DNA of 54,769 nt from Eubacteriales Family XIII. Incertae Sedis bacterium (lineage in GTDB: Bacteria; Bacillota; Clostridia; Peptostreptococcales; Anaerovoracaceae): NCBI GenBank assembly GCA_031266025.1, contig JAISBV010000048.1, positions 1 through 54,769 of the forward strand. The letters are read 5' to 3'. A program made the position numbers and the translations under genes. Positions 49,198 through 54,769 of the stretch are shown piece after piece. Position 1 is the stretch's first letter; each line of letters opens with the position of its first letter. The notes beneath the pieces were generated by a model that had not been told where the DNA came from, made no database searches, and worked only from the letters and a program-made list of their open reading frames with translations.

Positions 49198-50679
49198 GTG
49201 GTCATCATTCGGTATGTATTGGGATTGGATATTGGAACAAGCTCGCTGAAAGTCGTCTTGATTGACGAATACTGCAGTGTCGCCGCTGAATGCGGCGTTG
49301 AGTACAGCTATGCGGCGCTTGCGGACGGCGGTGTCGAACAAGATTCGAACGACTGGATCGACGCGTTCTTGCAGGCGCTGAAGATGCTCCGCGAAGACCA
49401 TTCGGTTGATCTTCACGACATTGAGGCGCTTTGCTCCACCGGCATGTACAGAAGTCTCATCCTTTTGGATGAACGCGGAATCCCTTTGAGGGATGCGATC
49501 ATATGGAGCGATATACGATGCGCGCCCCAAGTGGACGACGCGGTAAGGATGCACGGACAAAGGATATGGGAAATCACCCGCACAAGACTTACGACCGCCT
49601 GCACCCTGCCCCGGCTCCTTTGGCTTAAAGAGCATGAGCCCGAAATATGGAAAAAGACCCGGTTTTTCATGTTTCCTTCAAACTATATCGCCTTTTATCT
49701 TACCGGCGAAATAGCTATGGATAAAAACACCGCGTCGCATTCAAGCCTTTATGACGTAGTGAAGCATGATTGGTCGGGCGAATTGGCGGAATTGTTCGCC
49801 CTTGAGACGAAGAAATGCCCAAAGCTCATTGAAAGTCTTCAAATTCAGGGACATATTACACCCTGCGCCGCGCAGGCCACAGGACTGAAAGCAGGCATTC
49901 CCGTCGTCGCGGGATGCGGCGACGCTGCGGCCGAGGCCTATTCCGTCGGCATGGAAACAAGCGACGTCTGTAAAATACGGCTCGGTTCGGCGGGCGACCT
50001 CTGTTCTGTTATCACAAGGGATGAGCTTTTCCGGAAAAAGAGCGATTCAATTATTGAGTATGTCCTGCCTGACCGTTACATAGATTCGAATTATATCCTG
50101 ACTTGCGCGCAGGCGGTCAAGTGGACGCGCGGTATGTTTTGGCGCGAATTGGTGGGAGCTCCCGGCTCATATTCCATTATGGATATGGAGGCTCGCGCGG
50201 TTGCGCCCGGTTCGGAAGGACTGATGTTTCATCCCTATCTTCTCGGAGAAAATTCGCCGTATTACAATCCGGAGCTTCGCGCCATGTTCCACGGTTTCAA
50301 ATTAAGTCATGAGCGCAGACATGTGCTCAGGGCTGTATATGAGGGCATCGGGTACTCGTTTAAAAATATTATGGAAAAGAACGGGGTTTTCGAACGCTGC
50401 CGCAGTGTAATCATTGTCGGAGGCGGAACGAAAAGCGAATTGTGGCTATCCACCCTTGTGGATGCGCTGGGCAAGGAGAGTATTGTACCGCGTTGCTGTG
50501 ACGCGGCCTACGGAGCGGCGCTGATGGCGGCGGAATGTTCGGGGTTTGGGCAAAGCTCCGGCATGAGGGAGGTCGCCGGGAAATTATCCCGAATCATCTC
50601 TCCGAACCCGGAAAACACGGCTTACTATAATGAACAATTCCCAAAATTCCTGCAGATAGCGGAAAGCGGACTGAGTTAA
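49198..50679 (+). CDS. FGGY-family carbohydrate kinase (xylulokinase-like)
   Basis: 493 residues. YVLGLDIGTSSLKVVLID is the phosphate-1 motif, and PVVAGCGDAAAEAYSVG and IIVGGGTKSELWLSTLVDAL are the phosphate-2/adenosine motifs of the FGGY fold. Subfamily is xylulokinase-like but the sugar is not determined. A GTG start at 49198 gives MVIIRYVLG; its ribosome site is poor, so the start may be off. It leads the ribose-type ABC genes (117 bp downstream) and likely phosphorylates the imported sugar or polyol. Confidence 0.87.
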   Translation: MVIIRYVLGLDIGTSSLKVVLIDEYCSVAAECGVEYSYAALADGGVEQDSNDWIDAFLQALKMLREDHSVDLHDIEALCSTGMYRSLILLDERGIPLRDAIIWSDIRCAPQVDDAVRMHGQRIWEITRTRLTTACTLPRLLWLKEHEPEIWKKTRFFMFPSNYIAFYLTGEIAMDKNTASHSSLYDVVKHDWSGELAELFALETKKCPKLIESLQIQGHITPCAAQATGLKAGIPVVAGCGDAAAEAYSVGMETSDVCKIRLGSAGDLCSVITRDELFRKKSDSIIEYVLPDRYIDSNYILTCAQAVKWTRGMFWRELVGAPGSYSIMDMEARAVAPGSEGLMFHPYLLGENSPYYNPELRAMFHGFKLSHERRHVLRAVYEGIGYSFKNIMEKNGVFERCRSVIIVGGGTKSELWLSTLVDALGKESIVPRCCDAAYGAALMAAECSGFGQSSGMREVAGKLSRIISPNPENTAYYNEQFPKFLQIAESGLS

Positions 50680-50707
50680 TGAAGCGGCGTTGCATTTTCC
50701 TTTCGTA

Positions 50708-50727
50708 ATATACCCCTCCGGGTATAT
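50708..50727. promoter_or_regulatory. Inverted repeat before the sugar-binding protein gene
   Basis: ATATACCC and GGGTATAT are perfect 8-bp arms around CTCC. Position is 29 bp after the kinase stop and 69 bp before the binding-protein start. It is an operator or weak terminator candidate; a run of seven T begins about 16 nt later. Confidence 0.35.
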
Positions 50728-50795
50728 ATACATATAGGTTCCGTTTTTTTATCTGTTAACTTTCAGTACATAATAAAAGTGTGGAGGTTTGGAAA

Positions 50796-51938
50796 ATGAA
50801 AAGAATGCTCAAACGTATAACATCTGTTGTTCCGGTTATTATCGTGCTTGCCGTCATCATGGCCGGATGCGCGCCCGCCTCGCCCTCATCGGAGCAGACG
50901 CAAGACGCGTCCTCCGGCGCGGGAGAAAGCGATCAAGCCGGCCCGGTCGACAACGACGATCTTGTCGGTTCCGGAATAGGCTATGACTACGGGCTTGGCC
51001 CGATCGGCTTCGATTTGGACGCGATGGTCGACAGAATAGGTCGCGACAAAGTTAAAAATCTCCGTCTCGGCGTGACGGTGAACAGCGGCATCGACGCGTG
51101 GCCGAAGGCCTGGGGTGAGGAATTTAACGCCCTGTCCGAAAAATACGGTTTCACCGCCACGGTTCTTTACGCGGATTTTGACAGCGTAAAAGAAGCGGAC
51201 AACATAGCAACTTTCAAAAACCAACAGGTAGACGGCATCGTCATATCGCCCATAGGCCCGACCATAGCGCAGACGTTGACGGAGCTTTACGGCAGTATCC
51301 CAACCGTCACATGTATCCCCGTCGCCGGAGCGAAGGTGAACGTAACCGTTGACGTCGATCAGGAAGCCAAGGGCAGAATGGTCGCCGACCGCGTCGCTGA
51401 GGACGCAAACGGCGAAGAGAGAAACGTGATGCTTATAAACAACGCGGCGGACATACCTCAGTTTACAGCGAGGGTAGAGGCTTTTAACGCGCAGTGCGAG
51501 GAAAAATACCCGAACCTGCACGTTGTGGCTACCGTGGCCGAAACGACTGTGGACGGATTTTTGAACATCGCGAAATCGACGCTTACGGCGCATCCCGAAA
51601 TCGACACCATATTTGCCCCTTACGCGGATCCGATGATGGGCGGATATAACGCCGCAGTTCAGCTTGGACGCACGGACATTAAGCTCTACGGCACCGACGC
51701 CGACGAGACGATGCTCAACCTCCTGAAGGAAGGAGAGATCATAACGGGCCTTCATGTTCAGTTTGCTATTCCGCAGGCCGACCAGTGCTTCTTTAACCTG
51801 CTTCGCGTGCTCAGCGGCGAGCCGGACGTTCCCGAAGTATCATGGGAAGCCGGCGATTATGCGATGTTTTACGCCAAGGCGGACGATGTAGACCTCATGC
51901 TTCATATGCTTTATCCGACCAAGTATCCAAGACCGTAA
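50796..51938 (+). CDS. Ribose-type sugar ABC transporter substrate-binding lipoprotein
   Basis: 380 residues from ATG 50796 (GTGGAGG eight bases upstream, inside a longer frame from 50781). Lipobox VIMAGC with C25, then a Ser/Gly/Asp-rich linker. The type 1 periplasmic fold starts NLRLGVTVNSGIDAWPKAWGEEF; NQQVDGIVISPIGP, DQEAKGRMVADRVAED and DTIFAPYADPMMGGYNAAVQLG are family words. It binds the sugar outside the membrane and delivers it to the permease. The downstream permease lies after a 141-bp repeat-bearing gap. Confidence 0.9.
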   Translation: MKRMLKRITSVVPVIIVLAVIMAGCAPASPSSEQTQDASSGAGESDQAGPVDNDDLVGSGIGYDYGLGPIGFDLDAMVDRIGRDKVKNLRLGVTVNSGIDAWPKAWGEEFNALSEKYGFTATVLYADFDSVKEADNIATFKNQQVDGIVISPIGPTIAQTLTELYGSIPTVTCIPVAGAKVNVTVDVDQEAKGRMVADRVAEDANGEERNVMLINNAADIPQFTARVEAFNAQCEEKYPNLHVVATVAETTVDGFLNIAKSTLTAHPEIDTIFAPYADPMMGGYNAAVQLGRTDIKLYGTDADETMLNLLKEGEIITGLHVQFAIPQADQCFFNLLRVLSGEPDVPEVSWEAGDYAMFYAKADDVDLMLHMLYPTKYPRP

Positions 51939-51942
51939 TAAA

Positions 51943-52016
51943 CTGCCTCGCAGCAAGCTACGGGGTACGCGTGCCCGGAGCTTGTGAACGGGTATTGAAC
52001 CCGTTTGCGTAATCAA
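51943..52016. repeat. Family 2 repeat between sugar-binding protein and permease genes
   Basis: The 24 bp at 51990-52013 are the exact reverse complement of 23912-23935. The stretch 51967-51989 matches, with one change, the 13063 core of the family 1 repeat (inverted). AAACTGCCTCGCAGC at the left end corresponds to the AACTGCCCGG and GGGGCAGTTT words at 24006-24050. AACGGG-TATTGAA-CCCGTT forms a hairpin. It may adjust the level of permease and ATPase relative to the binding protein. Confidence 0.75.
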
Positions 52017-52079
52017 AGCGCGTCCCTGTTGCATAAAGCCGAATTGACGCAGTAACATGCAGTGGAAGGAGACTGTACT

Positions 52080-53093
52080 TTGGACGCTGTAATTGAAACC
52101 AAGCAAGGCTCACTCATAAGGCTGTTCGTCAAATATCCGATTCTGCCCACGCTGATATTTTTTGTCGTGATGTGCGTTGTGTTTGTGTTTTTATCTCCGA
52201 CCAATATGCAGGGTCAGGTCATATTCCTTTCGCAAGGAAACCTCTACAGTATATTTGAGGCGACTGCGGGCTTTTCGATCGGCGCGTTCGCTATGACGCT
52301 TGTTCTTCTTGTCGGCTGCCTCGACATCTCCAGTGAAAGCATTATCGCCATGTGCGCGGTAATACTCGGCATCTTCATTGAAACATTTCATATGGGATTT
52401 TGGCTGTCCGTGTTTTTGACACTGAGTGTTGGCGCACTGTGCGGGTTTATAAACTCTCAGATCGTGATCAGGTTTAAAGTCCCGTCGTTTTTGGGTACGA
52501 TAGCCGTGTCGTTTATGTATTTGGGCTTGGCCTATACGTTCAGCGGAAGCAAGTCCATACTCTTTACCGAGCAGGCGTCCCGGCTTTCACGCGTCTTCGG
52601 ATCCATAGGCTCAAACGCGTCGTTTCTCGGACTCCCGGTTCTCCTGTGGTGGACGGTGTTCTTTCTGACTTTGTTTTATCTGCTGATCAGCAAGAGCAAG
52701 TTCGGGCGTTGGGCTCAGGCCGTCGGCGGCAATGAGCTGAGCGCCTTCTCATCGGGAGTAAACGTGAAGATGGTGCGAACCGCAGCCTTTGTTCTGATGG
52801 GCGTTGTCTCGGCGTTCATAGGCGTTATATTCTGCGCCAGACTGGGCGCCGCTTCTCCGAACTACGGTTCTCAGTATACGCTCAAATTTATCATAGCGGC
52901 GGTATTGGGAGGCACTACGTTTGACGGCGAAGGCGGAAACGTGTTCGGAACGCTGCTCGGCTCTCTTGTCATGGGCGTACTCACAAACGGTCTGAGCATA
53001 ATCGGTATAGACGTCTATATACAACAAGTCATAACCGGCATCGTGATTGTCGCGACCGTTATATTCTCTGTTTACATCAGCAGTAAAAAGTGA
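52080..53093 (+). CDS. Ribose-type sugar ABC transporter permease
   Basis: About 337 residues from a TTG at 52080 with GAAGGAGA upstream; a GTG at 52062 would include the ribosome site. About nine helices (VMCVVFVFLSPTNMQGQV..., GFSIGAFAMTLVLLVGCLDIS). GLDIS-like GCLDISSESI and FIIAAVLGGTTFDGEGGNVFGTLLGSLVMGVLTNGL are signatures of RbsC-type permeases. GNELSAFSSGVNV is the coupling loop for the ATPase. Next gene 12 bp away. Confidence 0.9.
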   Translation: MDAVIETKQGSLIRLFVKYPILPTLIFFVVMCVVFVFLSPTNMQGQVIFLSQGNLYSIFEATAGFSIGAFAMTLVLLVGCLDISSESIIAMCAVILGIFIETFHMGFWLSVFLTLSVGALCGFINSQIVIRFKVPSFLGTIAVSFMYLGLAYTFSGSKSILFTEQASRLSRVFGSIGSNASFLGLPVLLWWTVFFLTLFYLLISKSKFGRWAQAVGGNELSAFSSGVNVKMVRTAAFVLMGVVSAFIGVIFCARLGAASPNYGSQYTLKFIIAAVLGGTTFDGEGGNVFGTLLGSLVMGVLTNGLSIIGIDVYIQQVITGIVIVATVIFSVYISSKK

Positions 53094-53105
53094 GAAGGTG
53101 AGCAT

Positions 53106-54587
53106 ATGGGAAGCGAGACAGCGTTAAAGATAGAGCATGTGAGCAAGTCCTTTTACGGTTCCCGCGCCCTCAAGGATGTATCGCTTACGATACTGAAGGG
53201 GGAAGTCCACATAATCTGCGGTGAAAACGGCGCCGGAAAATCAACGCTGATGAAAATAATATCCGGCATGTATACGATGGATTCGGGGCGTATCACGCTG
53301 TTTGACGAACCGTACACGGCGGAAAAACCGGCCGATGCGGAAAAACGCGGCGTCGTGACCATATATCAGGAGTCGAACCTCTGCCCGACTATATCCGTGG
53401 CGGAGAATATTTTCCTGCACAGGGAACCCGGGAATTTTTTCGTGGACGGCAAAACCCTTCACGCGGAAGCCGGAAAATATTTGGCAAGGATAGGCTGTAA
53501 CGTATCTGAACGGGAGAAGGTGAAAAACCTGTCTACCGCGAATATCCAACTTGTCCAGATAGCGAAAGCTCTCTCGCACGACGCAAAAATACTTATCATG
53601 GACGAACCGTGTTCATCAATCTCGGAGGAGGACACCGCAAGGCTTTTTGCCCTGATAAACGATCTGAAAAAAGGGGGCCTGTCCGTCATATATATAGACC
53701 ACCGTATAGATAACTTCAAATTGCTCGGCGACCGCATATCGGTGCTGCGCGACGGGCAGCTTATCGAAACAGCGCCGCTCGAAGCTCTCAATAAGGACGA
53801 CATCGTCAGAATGATGGTGGGCAGAAGCATATCGGGCATCTTCCGAAAGACTAACGCGCCGAAAGAAGAGAATGTATTTGAAATCAGACATTACACAAAC
53901 AAAAAAATCAAAGATATAAGCTTTTCGGTGAGACGGGGCGAGGTGTTCGGGCTTGCCGGGCTTGTCGGAGCCGGCAGGTCTGAGATCGTGCGCGCCATAT
54001 TCGGAATCGACGCCGTAGACCCGGGCGCCGAGACGTATATAGGCGGAAAGCCCGTCAGAAACGGAAATCCCGAGGATGCCATACGCAATAAAATCGCCTT
54101 CGTGCCGGAAGACCGCAAAGCAATGGGCTTTGTGCCGGGCAGGTCGATCCCGTTTAATCTGGCTCTGGCGTCTGTATCGTCCTTGGGCAAATACTTTTTT
54201 GTGGATAACGCGCTGACTGCACGCAAGGCAAAAGAGCAGACGGACAGCCTTCAAATCAGAGCGCTGCGCGAAAACGTCAATGTCAGGGAGCTTTCCGGCG
54301 GCAATCAGCAAAAGGTTGTAATCGGCAAATGGTTGATGCGTGACGATACAGAACTTATACTTATGGACGAACCGACCAGAGGAATTGACGTCGGCGTCAA
54401 AATGGAAATATATAAGCTCATTGATACGATTACCGGCAGCGGCAAATCCGTCATACTTATAACCTCGGAGATGGTCGAGCTTATCGGCATGTGCGACAGG
54501 ATAGCGGCAATTAAAGAAGGACGTCTCACAAGAATATTTGAGCGCGGCGAATTTTCACAAGAGGTTATTATGAAGGAATGCGTGTAG
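53106..54587 (+). CDS. Ribose-type sugar ABC transporter ATPase (double ATP-binding)
   Basis: 493 residues with two ABC halves. First half: Walker A GENGAGKST, signature-like NLSTANIQLVQIAKAL and Walker B ILIMDEPCSS. Second half: a degenerate Walker A (GLVGAGRSE), signature ELSGGNQQKVVIGKWL and LILMDEPTRGIDVG. This asymmetry is normal for RbsA/MglA. The gene closes the FGGY kinase-binding protein-permease-ATPase set. Confidence 0.93.
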   Translation: MGSETALKIEHVSKSFYGSRALKDVSLTILKGEVHIICGENGAGKSTLMKIISGMYTMDSGRITLFDEPYTAEKPADAEKRGVVTIYQESNLCPTISVAENIFLHREPGNFFVDGKTLHAEAGKYLARIGCNVSEREKVKNLSTANIQLVQIAKALSHDAKILIMDEPCSSISEEDTARLFALINDLKKGGLSVIYIDHRIDNFKLLGDRISVLRDGQLIETAPLEALNKDDIVRMMVGRSISGIFRKTNAPKEENVFEIRHYTNKKIKDISFSVRRGEVFGLAGLVGAGRSEIVRAIFGIDAVDPGAETYIGGKPVRNGNPEDAIRNKIAFVPEDRKAMGFVPGRSIPFNLALASVSSLGKYFFVDNALTARKAKEQTDSLQIRALRENVNVRELSGGNQQKVVIGKWLMRDDTELILMDEPTRGIDVGVKMEIYKLIDTITGSGKSVILITSEMVELIGMCDRIAAIKEGRLTRIFERGEFSQEVIMKECV

Positions 54588-54619
54588 TTTTATACTGACG
54601 AGCATTTGAATTTTCCATA

Positions 54620-54769
54620 AACGCGAGTCAGTGATACTCGTTTCCTCTGCCCGACCGCAACGCGCCTTTGGCGCTCCTACACTCACTGCGTTCGCTTCGC
54701 TGTCCTGTTTTACATTGCGGCTGAAGCCGCGCAAAACAGGCAACTGCGGTCGGAATTTCCAATCGCTCA
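54620..54769. repeat. Modular palindromic repeat at the right window edge
   Basis: GCCCGACCGCA (54650-54660) pairs with TGCGGTCGG (54746-54754), enclosing CCTGTTTT and AAAACAGG arms around GCGGCTGAAGCCGC. The inner cassette ATTGCGGCT(A/G)AAGCCGCG... GGCAACT recurs in copy A (13169-13201). It extends to the end of the window, so its full size is unknown. The 182 bp after the ABC ATPase gene hold nothing else. Confidence 0.6.

Overview
The window reads as a chromosomal segment of an anaerobic, Gram-positive (monoderm) bacterium, most likely a member of the Clostridia or a related Bacillota lineage. The support is a WalH/WalI-HtrA-RlmH block, a sortase, a single-membrane type IV pilus-like operon, lipoprotein-type ABC binding proteins, an electron-transferring flavoprotein operon, a phosphotransacylase/butyrate-kinase-type pair and no respiratory genes. 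No rRNA, tRNA, CRISPR array, transposase or phage gene was found. All assignments come from reading the sequence; no database search was possible.

Layout. (1) 0-3.1 kb: C-terminal half of an MMPL/RND-type membrane protein followed by an exported protein built of Gly-containing heptads. (2) 3.1-12.9 kb: 2-aminoethylphosphonate (AEP) uptake and degradation. One minus-strand operon carries the ABC ATPase, a fused permease, PhnX and PhnW. A separate minus-strand gene encodes the AEP-type binding lipoprotein. A plus-strand calpain-like protease and a tandem GNAT protein lie between them. Both AEP units carry the same 25-bp box exactly 30 nt from a -10 hexamer. (3) 13.0-18.7 kb: a secreted protein, WalH-like and WalI-like proteins, an HtrA protease and RlmH, without WalR or WalK. 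Two inverted copies of a non-coding repeat flank the first three genes. (4) 18.8-20.4 kb: a DUF368 membrane protein and a PlsC-type acyltransferase. (5) 20.4-28.5 kb: a minus-strand envelope operon (sortase, transglutaminase-like protein, PilC, four pilin-like proteins, PilT, a small protein). Upstream lies a SARP/BTAD-type regulator, and an 11-bp tandem direct repeat sits just before the operon's -10.

(6) 28.7-47.9 kb: a catabolic island that is the most novel-looking part. In order: EtfB, EtfA and a GlcD-type FAD oxidoreductase behind a good sigma-A promoter; an OFA-like MFS carrier; an old-yellow-enzyme-type flavin/Fe-S reductase; a LysR regulator; a tiny acyl carrier protein; a CocE-type hydrolase; a fumarate-reductase-type flavoprotein; on the minus strand a NuoF-tail/ferredoxin protein and a NuoG-GltD fusion; then phosphotransacylase, butyrate-kinase-type kinase, AcpS, a second MFS carrier and a flavodoxin-fold protein. 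My reading is a fermentative route in which an imported organic acid is handled partly on a dedicated carrier protein, reduced or oxidised by linked flavoproteins, and cashed in as an acyl phosphate to make ATP. The substrate is unknown.

(7) 48.0-54.8 kb: a second LysR regulator, an FGGY sugar kinase and a ribose-type ABC importer (binding lipoprotein, permease, double ATPase). Modular palindromic repeats recur between genes at about 13.0, 16.2, 18.7, 23.4-24.0, 27.2, 51.9-52.0 and 54.6-54.8 kb.
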